From assembly GCA_022414725.1 (NCBI GenBank), contig CM039467.1, positions 12,008,491 to 12,072,490 on the forward strand: a stretch of DNA of 64,000 bases, in the 5' to 3' direction. Source of the DNA: Microglena sp. YARC (taxonomy: Eukaryota; Chlorophyta; Chlorophyceae; Chlamydomonadales; Chlamydomonadaceae). The notes below the pieces were generated by a model. That model saw only the letters and a program-made list of their open reading frames with translations. It did not search any database and had not been told where the DNA came from. Position 1 is the first letter of the stretch; every line of letters begins with the position of its first letter. The translations under genes were made by a program, and so were the position numbers. Below are positions 1 through 15,000 of the stretch, piece by piece.

Positions 1-3000
1 CAAATTTTAAAAATGATATCTGCATGCACATGATGAATCCTGAATTCAAATTTAAAATCTATGCCTCCTATATCTGTTCATGGCATGCATATGAATCTGC
101 CCACCCTGAATTCAAAATTTAAAATCTATGCCTCCTATATCTGTTCATCGTTCATGCATGGCATATGAATCTGCCACCCTGAATTCAAATTTTAAAATCT
201 ATGCTCTATAATCTGTTCATGCATGCATAGAATATCTGCACCCTGAATTCAAATTTAAAATCTATCTATCCTCCTATATCTGTTCATTGCATGCATATGA
301 ATCTGCCACCCTGATTCAATGCTCCATATATCTGTTCATGCCATATGAATCCTGCCACCCTGCATTCAAATTTAAAAATCTATGCCTCCTATATCTGTTC
401 ATGCATTGCAAGAATCTGCCACCCGAATTCAAATTTAAAATTTCTATGCCTCCTATATCTGTTCATGCAATGCATATGAATCTGCACCCCTGAATTCAAA
501 TTTTAAATCTATGCCTCCTATACTGTTCATGCTGCATATAATGAATTCTGCCACCCTGAATTCAAAAATTTAAAATCTATGCCTCCTATATCTGTTCAAT
601 GCATGCATATGAATCTGGCACCCTGAATCTCAAATTTAAAATCTATGCCTCCTATATCTGTTCATGCATGCATATGGATCTCAAATGCATATGAATCTGC
701 TGAATTCAAATTTAAAATCTATGCCTCCTATATCTGTTCATGCATGAATCTGCACACCCTGAATTCAAATTTAAAATCTATGCCTCTATAACTCGTCATC
801 ATGCATGCTATATGAATCTGCCACCCTTGAATTTTCAAATTTAAAATCTATGCCTCCTATATCTGTTCAGCATGCATTGCATATGAATCTGCCACCTGAA
901 TGCAAAAATTTTAAAACTATGCCTCTATATCTGTTTATGCATGCATATGAATCTGCACCCTGAATTTCAAATTTAAAAATCTTGCCTCTATATGCTGTTT
1001 CATGCATGATATGAAATCTGCCACCTGAATTCAAATTTAAATCTATGCCTCCTATATCTTTCATGCATCATATGCTGATGAAATTAAAATCCATATGCCC
1101 TATATCTGTTCATGCATGCATTGAACTGCCACCTGAATTCAAATTTAAAAATCTATGCTCCTATATCCGTTCAATGCATGCATATGAATTTCTCGCCACC
1201 CTGAATTCAAATTTAAAAATCTATGGCCTCCTATAATCTGTTCATGCATGCATATGAAATCTGCCACCCTGAATTCAAATTTAAATCTATGCCTCCTATA
1301 TCTGTTCATGCATGCATATGAAATCTGCCACCCTGAATTCCAAATTTAAAATCTATGCCTTCCCTATATCTGTTCATGCATGCATATGAATCTGCCACCC
1401 CTGAATTCAAATTTAAAATCTATGCCTCCTATATCTTGTTCATGCATGCATATGAATCTGGGCCACCCTGAATTCAAATATAAAAATCTATGATGCCTCC
1501 TTATATTCTGTTCATGCATGCATATGAAATCTGCCACCCTGAATTCAAATTTTTAAAATCTATTGCCTTCTATATCTGTTCATGCATGGCATTAATGAAA
1601 TCTGCCACCCTGAATTCAAATTTAAAATCTATGCCTCCTATATCTGTTCATCGCATGCCATATTAATCTGCCACCCTGAATTCAAATTTTTTAAAATCTA
1701 TGCCTCCTATATCTGTTCATGCATGCATATGAATCTCCCACCCTGAATTCAAATTTAAAATCTCTATGCCTCCTATATCTTCATGCATTGCATATGAATC
1801 TGCCACCCTGAATTTCAAATTTTAAAAAATCTATGCCTCCCTAGCATATATTTGTTCATGCATGGCATATGAATCTGCCACCCTGAATTCAAATTTTAAA
1901 ATCTATGCCTCCTATATCTGTCATGCAATGCATATGAATCTGCCACCCTGAATTCAAATTAAAAATCTATGGCCTCCTATATCTGTTCATGCATGCATAT
2001 GAACTGCCACCCTATTCAAATTTAAAAATCTAGCCTCCTACCTGTTCTGCATCATATGAATCTGCCACCCTGAATTCAAATTAAAATCTTCCCCCCTACT
2101 TATCTGTTCAATCTATGAATCTGCCACCCTGGATTCCTAAAAATATGCCTCCTAATATCTGCTCAGCAGCATATGAAATCTGCCACCCTGATTCATTTAA
2201 AAATCATGCCTCCTATATCTCGTTCACCCTGAGCATATGAATCAAATTTAATCTAGCCTCTATATCTGTCATGCCTGATATTGAATCTGCCACCCTGAAT
2301 TTCAAATTTAAATCTATGCCTCCTATATCTTATCTGTTCATGCATGCATATGAATCTGCCACCCTGAATTCAAATTTAAAATCTATGCCTCCTATATCTG
2401 TTCATCGCATGCATATGAATCTGCCCACCCTGAATTCAAATTTAAAAATCTATGCTTCCTATATCTGTTCATGCAGCATGCATATGATCTGCCACCCTGA
2501 ATTTTCAAATCTTAAATTTATCTATGCCTCCTATATCTGTTCATGCATTGATATGAATCTGCGCACCCTATTCAAAATTTAAATCTTGGCCTCTAATCTG
2601 CATGCACATATGAATCTGCCACCCTGAATTCAAATTTAAAATCTGAGGTGCCTCCTATATCTAAATCTTCGTTCATGCATGCATTTTATGAATCTGCCAC
2701 CCTGAATTCAAATTTAAAATCTATGCCTCCTATATCTGTCGAGGGCATGGGTGCATATGAATCTTCTGCCACCCTGATTCAAATTTAAAAAATCTATGCC
2801 TCCTATAATCTGTTCATGCATTGCATATGAAAACTCTGCCACCCTGAATTCAAATTTTTTAAATCTATGCCTCCTATATCTGTTCATGCATGATATGAAT
2901 CTGCCACCCTGAATTCAAATTTAAAATCTATGCCTCCATATTGTTCATAGCATGCATATGAATTCCTCCACCCTGAATTCAAATTTAAAATCTATGCCTC

Positions 3001-6000
3001 CTATATCTGTTCATGCATGCATATTGAATCTGCCACCCTGAATTCAAATTTAAAATCTATGCTCCTAATCTGTTCATATCCTCTATTCAAATTTAATAAT
3101 CTATGTTATATCTGTTTATGCATGCATATGAATCTGCCCACCTGAATTCAAATTTAATAAATCATATGCCTCCTACAGTTCATCATGCATCAAATCTGCA
3201 CCGCTGAATTCGAATCTAAAATCTATGCCTCCTATATCTGTTCATGGCAAGCATGTGAACTATGAAATCTGCCACCCTGGCTCTCTGGAATTCAAATTTT
3301 TAAAATCTATGCCTCCTATATCTGTTTTCATGCATGCATATGAATCTGGCCACCCTGAATTCCATTTAAAATCTATGCCTCCTATCAATTGTTCATGCAT
3401 GCGATGAACCCACCCTTGAATTTCAAATTTAAAATCTATGCCTCCTATATCTGTTCATGCATGCATATGAATCTGGCCACCAGCTGAATTCAAATTTAAA
3501 ACAATCTATGCCTCGCTATATCTTTTCATGCGCATTGAGCATGATGAATCTGCCACCTGAATTCAAGGATTAAAAATCTATGCCTACCTATATTCTGTTC
3601 ATCTCTGCCACCGCTGCAAATTTAAAAATCTCATAATCATTTAAAATCTATGCCTCCTATATCTCTTCTTCATGCATGCATCATGCAACATCTGCACCCT
3701 GAAAATCAAATTTAAAATCTATGCCTACCTATATCTTTCATGCATATGAATACACCCATATTGCCTTCCTAATTGTGGCCACCCTGATATTTCATGCTTC
3801 CTAATTTTAAAATCTATGAATCAAATTTTTATTTTTAAAATCCCTCCTATATCTTGTTCATGCAAATGCATATGATCTGCCACCCTGAATTCAAATTTTT
3901 AAATCTATTGCCTCCAATCTGTTCATGGCATTCCGATAAATCTGCCACTTCTGAAGTTCAAATTAAAATCTATGCTATGTTATGCATCATATTGTTGCGC
4001 AAAGAATTTTCCTGAATTTCAAATTTAAAATTCTATAGCATATAATCTCATGAATCCTCTCTCCCTGAATCAAATTTAAAAATCAGCCTCCTATATCTGT
4101 CATGCATGCATATGAATCTCCACCCTGGATTCAAATTTTAAGATCTTAGCCTCCTATATCTGTTCATGCATGCATATTAATTCTGCACCCTGATTCAAAA
4201 TTGTTAAATCTAGCTCATAATCTGTTCATCAAATGCATAGATATCTGCCACCCTGAATTCAAATTAAAAATCTTCCTCCGTATATCTGTTCTCATGCATC
4301 ATAATGCACCACCCTGAATCAAATTTAAAATCTATGCCCCTCCCTACATCTGTTCAGGGCATGCATATAATCCTGCCCACCCGAATTCAAATTTAAAATC
4401 CTATGCCCCTATATCTGTTCATGCATGCATATATGAAATCTGCCACCCTAATCAATTAAAATCATATCCTCCTATATATCTGTTCAAGCAGCATATAATC
4501 TCCACCCTGAAATTCAAATTAATAAAATCTATAGCTTCCATAATCTGTTCCCAGCAGCATATTGGAATCTTGCCTCACCTGAAATCAAAAATTTCTAAAA
4601 ACTCCTATGCCTACCTACTATCTGCTTCAGCATTCATTGAATTGCCATTCTACTGAAATTCAAATTTAAAATCTATGCCTCCTAATATCGTTTCATGAGC
4701 ATGCATATGAATCTGCCCACCCTGAATTCAATTAAAATCTATGCCCTCCTATATCGTTCAGCATTCATATGAATCTGCCACCCTGAATTTCAAAATTTAA
4801 ATCTATATGCCTCCATATATCTTTTCATGCATGCATATGAATCTCCAACCCTGCAATTCAAATTAAAATCTATGCCTCCTATACTGTTCATGGCAGCATA
4901 TGAATCTGCCACTCTCGAATATACAAATTTAAAATCTATGCCTCCTATATCATGTTCATGCATGCATATGAATCGCCACCCTGAATTCAAAATTTAAAAT
5001 CATGCCTCAACATGTATTGTATATCTGTCATGCATGCATATGAATCTGCACTCCCTGGATTCAAATTTAAAATCTATCCTCCTATATCTGTTCAGCAGCT
5101 ATAGAATCGCCACCCTGAATCAATTAAAATCTATGCCTCCTATATCTGTTCATATGCATTGCAATATGATAATCTGACACCTACACTGAAATCTCAATTT
5201 AAATCTATCCTTCCTATATCTGTTTCATGCGCCATGCAATATCGGCTCCTAATATCTGGTTCATTGGGCTGCATATGAAACTTGCCGACTCTGAATTCAA
5301 ATTCTAAAGCCTCCAATATTGTCTATGCCGCCACCCGTGAATCCTTAATGCCTCCTATCTTTTATCATCAATGCATATGAATCTGCCACCCTAATTCAAA
5401 TTTAAAATTTAAATCTTGTTCAATCTAATGCCCACCCTCAAAAATTTAAAATCTATATCTGTTCAATTCAGCATAGAATCTGCCACCCTGAATCAATTTA
5501 AAATCTATGCCTCCTATATCTTTCATGAGCAGCATATCGAATCACCGGCTGAAATTCAAATTTAAAATCTAAATGCTCCTATATCCATGCTGAATGAAAT
5601 CATGCGCCAACCAGTCTGAAATTCAAAATTTAAAATCTATGCCTCCAACTCCTGTTCTGCATGCCACCTTAATCCTCCACCGCTGAATTCATGCCTCTAT
5701 TCTGTTCATCGCAATGCAATGAATCTGGCCACCGATACTGAATTACTATGCCTCTATATCTGTTCCGCTGCATATGAATCTGCCACCCTCTGCACACCTC
5801 CTATATCTGTTCATATGCATATGAATCTGCCACCACTGCAAAATTAAAATCTATTGCCCTCCTATATCTTTCAGCATGCATATGATCTCCACCCTGAATT
5901 CAAATTTAAAATCGTATGCTCCTTACATCTGTTTCAATGACATGCCACTAGTGAATCTCCACCCTGATTCAAATTTAAAAATCTATGCCCCTATACTCTG

Positions 6001-9000
6001 TTCATGCATTGCATATGAATCTGCCACCCGAATTCAAATTAAAATCTATCCTCCTATATTCTTCAGCATGCATATGAATCTGCCACCCTGAATCAATTAA
6101 ATCTATGCCTCCTATATCTGTCATGCATGCATATGAATCTGCCAACCTGAATTAAAATTTAAAATCTATGCCTTCCTATATATGCTCATGCATATGAATC
6201 TGCCACCCACTGAATTTCATTTAAAATCTGCCACCCAATGATCTTCAAATTTAAAATCTAGCCTCCTATATTCTGTTGCGCATGCATGCTATGAATCTTG
6301 CCCAGTCCCCCGCTGAATTTCAATTTAAAAATCTATGCCTCCTAATATCTGTTCATGCATGCATATGATGCATCTGCCACCCTGAATTCAAATTAAAATC
6401 TATGCCTCCTATACAATCTGTTCATGCATGCATATGATGCGCACCGACTTTCACATTACTTGACTCCTACATCTGTATCTTGCTGCATTGAATCTGCACC
6501 CTGAATTCAAATTTAAAATCTATGCCTCCTATATCTTGTTCATGCATGCCATATGAATCTGCCACCCTGAAATTCAAAATTTAAAATCTATGCCTCCTAT
6601 ATCTGTTCATGCATTGCATATGAATCTGCCACCTATGAATTCAAATTTAAATCTTATGCCTCCTATATTCACTGTTCATAGCATGCATTATGAATCTGCC
6701 ACCTTCTGATTCAAATTTAAAATCTATGCCTCCTATATCTGTTCATGCATGCAGCATGATAATCTTGCCACCTCCTGAATTCAAATTTAAAATCTCATGC
6801 CTCCAATATATCTGTTCATCGCATGCATATGAATCTCCACCCTGAATCTCAAATTAAAAATCTATGCTTCCTAATATCTGTTCATCAGCATGCATATGAA
6901 TCTGCCACCCTGAATTCAAATTTAAAATCTATGCCTCCTATATCTTGTTCCATGCATGATATGAATCTGCCACCCTGAATTCCAAATTTAAAATCTATGC
7001 CTCCGATATCGTTCAATGATGCATATGAATTCACCCTGAATCAAATTTAAAAATCCTATGCCTCCTTATATTGTTCAGCATGCATGCATGAATCTGACCA
7101 CCTGGAATTCAACATTTAGAAATCCTATGCCTCCTATATCTGTTCTGCATGCATATGAATCTGCCACCCTGAATTCAATTAAATCTATGCGCTCCTATAT
7201 GTTCATGGTCATGAATCAGCCACTGAATTCAAATATAAAATCTATGCCTCCCTAATCTGCATTCACATATGAATCTGACCACCCTGAATTCAATTTTAAA
7301 AATTTAGCCTCTATATCTGTTCGTTGCAGCATGAAATCCCACCTGAATTCAAATTTAAAAATCTCTATGCCCTCCTATATCGTTCATGACATGCATATGA
7401 TCTGCCACCTGATTCAAATTTAAAAAATCTATTCTCCTACTACTTCATAGCACTGCATATGCATCTGCCACCTGAATTCCAAATTAAATCTATGCCTCGT
7501 AATATTCTCTTCATGCTTGCTATGGTCATATGAAAATTTTAATTAGCCTCCTATTCGTTCCACCTTGCTTGATCTCCCTGATCATTTCAAAATCTCCTCC
7601 TATATATCTGTTCAGCATGCATATGAACTCTGCCACCCTCTATCAAATTTAAAATCTCCTATGCCCCCTATATCTGTTCATCTATGAATATGATCGTGCC
7701 ACCCCTGCAATTCAAATTGAAATTCATCTTATGCCTCCTATATCTGTTCATGCATGCATATGAATCTGCCACCTAATTTCAAAATTAAAAATCTATGCCC
7801 TCCTAATCTGTTCATGCGGCATATGAATCTGCCCACCCTGAATTAAATTTACAAATCTAGCTGCTATATCTCATGCTATATGAATTCTGCCACCCTGAAT
7901 TCAAATTAAATCTATGCCCTGTATATCTGTTCATTTGCTACGCATATGAATCTCCACCCTAGATTCAAATTAAAACTATGCCCCTCTTCATATTTTCATG
8001 CATCAATGAAATCTGCCACCCTGAAATTCAAATAAAATCTATGCCTCCTATCTCATCTGTGTTCAGCATGCATATGATCTGAAATCTGCACCCGAATTCA
8101 ATTTAAAAATCTATGCCTCCTATATCTGTTCATGCATGCATATGAAATCTGCCACCTGAATTCAAATTTAAAATCTCCTATGCCTCTCATGATTGCCATC
8201 CCTTGAATTTCATCTTAACTCTGTCTCATGTTGCATGCATATGTAATCTGCCACCCTGAATTCAATTTAAATCTATGCCTCCTAATTCCTGTTCATGTGC
8301 ATATGAATCGGCCACCCTGATTCAAATTTAAAAAGAATCTATCCTCCTCACTATCTGTTCATTCAGCAATAATCTCCACCCTGTTCAAAAATTTTAAAAA
8401 ATCTTGCTTCCTTATATCTGTCTCTGCACCATGCATATGAAATCTGCCCACCTGAATTCAAATTTAAATCTAGCACTCCTATATATCTGTTCATGCTTGC
8501 ATATGAGCTGCACCTGATTCAAATTTAAATCTATGCCTCATAACTTGGTTCGTGCATGAGCATCTGCACTGATCAAAATATTGAACTATGCAGCCTATAC
8601 TGTAGACGCCTGCTATGAACTCTGCCACCCTGAATTCAATTTAAAATCTATGCCATAGTCTGTTCAATGGCTATCTGCCCCGCTGATTCAATTTATGCTA
8701 TGCCTCTATCTGTCATGGCTAATGGAATCTTGACCACCCTGAATTCAAATTTAAAATCATATGCCTCCTATATTGTTCATGCGATGCACAATATGAAATC
8801 TGCCACCCTGAATTTCAAAATTTAAAATTATGCCTCCTATATATCTGTTCATGCCATGCATATGAATATACTTCCACCACTAGGGCAGACTGAATCAAAT
8901 TTAAAATCTATGCCTCCTATATCTGTTCATGGTGCATGCATAATGAATCTGCCACCCTTGAACTCAAATTTAATCTATGCCCCTATGCCTCCTATCTGTC

Positions 9001-12000
9001 TTCATGCATCGCATTTCTGTTATGATATACTGCCACCGTTTACTGCTCATCCACCCTGAATCAAATTCAAAATCTATGCCTCCTATATCTTGTTCATGCA
9101 TGCATATGAAATCTGCTCCCCACTGAATTCAAATTTAAAATCTATGCCTCCTATATCTGGTTCATGCATGCATATGAATCTGCCACCTCTGAAATTCAAA
9201 TTTAAACTCTTGCCTCTTTGTTCATGCGCTATCCTCCTAATGCTAGCATGAATCTGCCACCCTGATGATTCACTCAAATTCATAAATCTATGCCTCCTTA
9301 TATCTTCATGTCTTCATGCATGCATATGAATCTGCCACCCTGAATTCAATTTAAAATCTATGGGGTCCTATCTTTCAAGCTGCATATGAATCTGCCCCCT
9401 GATTCAAATTTCTCCCTCCTATCTGTTCATATGCCTGCTGCAATATGATCTGTTCCACCTAATCAATTTTTGTTCCTTATTCTTCATCTCTCACCCTGAT
9501 TCAATTTATCTATGCCTCTGTTATCTGTTCTCGATGCATCTGCCACCCTGATTCATTCTTTGCGTCCTTATCTGTCTGTCTATGCAATATGACATACTAT
9601 GTTAATCTGCCACCCCTGATCAAAATTGTAAAATCTGATTGCCTCCTATATCTGTTCATGTCTGCCCCCTGATTCAATTTAAAATCTTATGCATATTCCT
9701 TTGTGCATGAATCGCACCTGTTCAATTTTCTATGCCTCCTTACTGTTCTGCAGCTAATGATCTGACCACCCTGAATTCAAATTTAAAATCTATGCCTCCT
9801 ATCTGTTCATGCATCTATTCTGTTCTCGCCGCCTCTGCATGCCACCTGAATTCACCTGTCCAACCGCTGAAGTCTTCGATCAATTATATAAAATCTTATG
9901 CCTCCTATAGTCTGTTCATAGCTGCATGTAATTCGCTTGTACCCTGAATTCAGCCGATTCAAATTTCTCTTGCTCCTATTATCTGTTCAATGCATGCATA
10001 ATGAATCTCCCCTGATTCATTTTAAATCTTCTGCCTGACCGATCTGGGGGTGAATGTGCCTATGATCTGCCCCCCCCCTGGATTCCCCCCCCCCCCACCC
10101 CCTAAATTTTAAAATCTATGCCTCCATTATATCTGTTCTGCATTGCATTGCATATTGAATCCTGCCACCGCTGAATCCATATTTGATTTGAAAATTACTG
10201 CCTCCCTATTCTGTTCTGCATTCCTATATGATACTGTTCCACCCTGCTCTCTCTCTAGCTATCATGCCCTCTAGAGAACTCGTTCATGCCACCCTGAAAT
10301 TTGCGAATATTTAAAATCTGCCCCTCAATTTATCTCCATATAGAGTTCCTCCCTATATTCTGTTCATGCATGCCATATTGAATCGCAACCTAGAATTCAT
10401 AATTAAAATCATGCCTCCTATATCTTCGGCATGTTTGTTAATCTGCCCCTGATATATAAAATCTAGTCTTACCTGAATTCTGTATGGTTTGATCTGCGCA
10501 TGAATTAAATTTACTATATCCTTCCTATTATCTGTTCATGCAATGCATATGATCTGCACCCCGAAGTTCAATTTAAACTCTTCGCCTCTTACTGTTCCTG
10601 CAATGAATCATTCAATTTAGCTGCCAATCTGTTCTCAGCATATGGAATCTATGCTCCATAAATTCTGAATTCATTTAAATCTTTGCATCCTATCTGTTAT
10701 GCGATGGGGTGGGAATCGTGACCTGAATTCCTATGCCTCGGTTATCTGTGTCTGCGATGCTATGAATCTCGCCCCCTGACATCTAAATTTAACAAATCTA
10801 TGCCTCCTATTCGTAATCTGTTCGTGCATGCCATATGAATCTCCACCTTTCTGAAATCTAATGCATCCTCTATCTTAAAATTGACTCCCCTGGAAAATCT
10901 AATATATTGCCTCCTATATCTGTTCATGCATGCATATGAATGAATCTTCATGCCACCGCTGAATTCAATTAAAATCTTATTGCCTCCTATATCTGTTCAT
11001 GCATGCATATAATTGCCACCCTCCACCCTGAATTCAATTTAAAATCTTGCCCTTCCACATTCTGTTCATGGGCTGCATATGAATCTGCTGATTTCAAATT
11101 TAAATCTATGCCTCCTATATCTGTTCTTTGCATGCAATACATGCATTCCTCCCTGAATTATCTCCCCCTCTAATGGCTTATTATCTGTTCATCACTGCAT
11201 TAATGATCTGCCCACCCTGATCAAATTTAAATCTATGCCTCCTATACTGTTTGCTCATATCATCTGGCATCCTGAATCAATGCATCTGTTCATGCTCCCT
11301 GAATCCTCCACCCCCTGGATTCAAATTTATCTCATGTATTTTCTGCCTGCATATGTGATCAATGTATTCATTTGAAACTCGAGCATCTGTTATGCATGCA
11401 TAGATCTGCCACTGCTCTATCTCTCATTCACCGTTTTTAACTCTGGCCTCTTATCGAATATCAATTCATAAAATCTATGCTCCCTATATCTGTTCATGGA
11501 TGCATCCCTATTTTCTTTATTGCCGATGAATCAATGCCTGTTCACCCAAATTTAATGGCCTCCTTGATCTCGTTCGCGTATGCTCTCCCAAGATGCCTCC
11601 CCTTAGGATCTGGTGTGTTCCCTATATCTGTTCATGCATTGCTATGAATCTGCCACCCGATTGATCTAATTTAAGCATCATAGCATATGAATCTCACCGA
11701 TTTATTTCAAATTTAAAAAAATTAATCTATGCCTTTCATAATCTGTTGCACCTGCAGCATATGAATGAAATCTGTGCCTGATTCCTCTCTATCCAAATTT
11801 AAAAATCTTGCCTCCTATATCTATTTGTTCTCGAATGCATCTGCATATTAATCTGCCCACTCCTGCCATCCGCATGTCAAATTCTAAATTTAAAATCTAT
11901 GTTCTATATCTGTTCATGCATGCATATGATCTTCCACCCTGAATACTTTAAAACTTTGCCTCTATATCTGTTCATGCATGGCATATGAATCTGCACCCTG

Positions 12001-15000
12001 ATTAAATTTAATCTATGCCCCTATGCATGAATGAATCTGCCCTAATTCAAATTTTAAATCTCCTCCTACTGTCTCAATGCTGCAATGAATCTGCCCACCC
12101 GAATTCAAAATTAGATCTGCCCTCCTTACTGTTCATGCTGATGCATAATGATTGTTATGTGAAATCTCCACCCTGATTCAATTTAAATCTGTCCATGCAA
12201 AATCTCTTGTTCTGCTATGCCTATAATCTGCATCCATTCGCATGCATGTTAACGTGTTCAATTTAACATCACTGCCTCCTACTATTCTGTTTCCAATGCA
12301 TGCATAGTGAAATCCTGCCCCCTGATTCAAATTTAATACTCTTTGCTCCTATATCTGTTGCATGCTGAGGCATTTGAATCGTACCGGTCCCTGTTCATGC
12401 ATTTCATGCATCTTGACTCCTACATATCTTCATGCTGCATGTGATGGATCTGCCACCCGATATTTCAATTTTATACTCTATGGCCTCCTATTCCAAATTG
12501 CATAATGAATCTGCATCTGATTCTATTTAATTCTATGCCTCCTTATATCTTTCATGCTGCATGATTGATCTGCCACCCATATATACTTGCTGTGCTCATC
12601 CACCTTCAAATTTTTTTGCCAAAATAAGTCTATGTCTGCTATATTGTCTTGTTCGTGTGTTTTAATCATGCCTCCTTTCTGTGATGTTTATGAATGACCG
12701 GGAATACACTTTAACTGCCTCTTACCCGCCTGAATTCAGTCTCTGCTTCCTATTTTAGCTGTTATCAAATTTAAAAATCTATGCCTCCTATATCTGTTCA
12801 TGCCATGCATATGAATCTGCCACCACCTGGATTCAAATTTAAAATCTATGCCTCCTATATCTTGTTCATGCATGCATATGAATCTGCCACCCTGAATTCA
12901 AATTTTAAAATCTATGCCTCCTATATCTGTTTCATGCATGCATATGAAAATCTGCCACCCTGAATTTCAAATTTAAAATCTATGCCTCCTATATCTGGTT
13001 CATGCATGCATATCATGAATCTGCCACCCTGAATTCAAATTTAAAAATCTATGCCTTCCTATAATCTGTTCATGCTGCATATGAATCTGCCACCCTGAAT
13101 TTCAAATTTAAAAATCTATGCCTCCTATATCTGTTCCATGCATGCATATTTGAAATCTGCCACCCTGAATTCAAAATTTGAAAAATCTATGCGTCTCCCC
13201 TATATCTGTTCATGCATGCATATGAATCTGCCACCCTGAATTCAAATTTAAAAATCTATGCCTCCTATATCTGTTTCATGGCGTCGATGCATCATCTATG
13301 AATCTGCCACCCGTGAATTCAAATTTAAAATCTATGCCTCCTATATCTGTTCATGCATGCATCCATAACTACTGATTTCGTTCCTCTTGCTTAAATTTAA
13401 AGAATTCTGCCACCCTGATTCACTTTTACTAGCCCTCCTGCGTATCCTATATCTTGTTCAGCATGCATATGAATCTGCAACCCTGAATTCAATTTAAAAT
13501 CTATGCCTCCTATATCTTGTTCATCGCATGCATATGAATCTGCACCCTGAATTCAAATTTAAAATCTATGCCTCCTATATCTGTTCATGCATGCATATGA
13601 ATCTGCCACCCTGAATTCACAAATTTAAAATCTATGCCTCCTATATCTGTTCATGCATGCATATGAATCTGCCACCCTGAATTCAAATTTAAAGCCCCAT
13701 CTATGCCTCGATATATTGTTCTGTGTCAAACATGCATCATGATCTGCACCCATTCTAAAATTTTAATCTATGCCTCCTATATCTGTTCAGTGCATGCATT
13801 GAATCTGCCACCCTGAATTCAAAATTTAAAATCTATGCTCCTATATCTGTTCATGCATGCATATGAATCTGCCACCCTTTAATTCAAATTTAAAATCTAT
13901 GCCTTATATCTATCGACCAACATGCATGCATTGATGAATCTGCCAACCCTCCAATTTCAAAGTTTAAAATCTTTTATGTTACATCAAATTTAAAATCTTT
14001 GCTCCTCTATGCATGCATATGATCTGCCAATGAATTCAAATTTAAAATCTATGCCTCCTATATCTGTTCATGCATGCATATGAAATCTGCCAGAATTCAA
14101 ATTTCATATTGCTTCCTATTTGTCGTGATGCGTAAATCTATGCCCTCCTATATCTGTCATGCATGCATATGAAATCTGCCACCCTGAATTCAAATTTAAA
14201 AATCTATGCCTCCTATATTATATCTGTTCATCATGCATAATGAATCTGCCCAATGCCCAACAACAACCTTACCCTGTTGTCATGCATTATTAATTCGCCC
14301 ATGCGGCCACCCGTCTTGAATTTCAAAATTTAAAATAATCTATGCCACTCCCATGATTTCTAATTTAAAATTAATGAATCTGCCACCCCTGAATTCCAAA
14401 TTTAAAATCTATGCCTCCTATCTCTGTTCATGCATGCATAACACGGAGAGTGAATCTGCAAATGCAAATTGCATATGAAATCCCCTCCACCCTGAAATTC
14501 AATATTGTACAAAATTCTATTCTCCTATATCCGAATTCAACCCCTGATTTAAAATCCTATGCCTCCTAAAATTAAAAATCTGTTCCATGCTTTTCATGCA
14601 TATGAATCTGCCACCCTGAATTCAAATTTAACAAATCGAATAAAATGCCTCCTATATCTGTTCATGCAAGCTCACCGCTGCATGCAATGAATCTGCCACC
14701 CTGAATTCAAATTGTTAAAATCTATGCCTCCTATATCTGTTCATGCATGCATATGAAGTCTGCCACCCTGATTCAAATTTAAAAATCTATGCCTCTATAC
14801 TGTTTCATGCATGCATATGCAAATCTCCACCCTGAATTCAAATTTTTTAAAATCTATGCCTCCTATATCTGTTCTGCATGCATTATGAATCTGCCACCCT
14901 GGAATTCAAATTTAAATCTATGCCTCCTTATATCTGTTCATGCATGCATATGAATCTGCCACCCCTGAATTCAAATTTAAAATCTATGCCTCCTATATCT

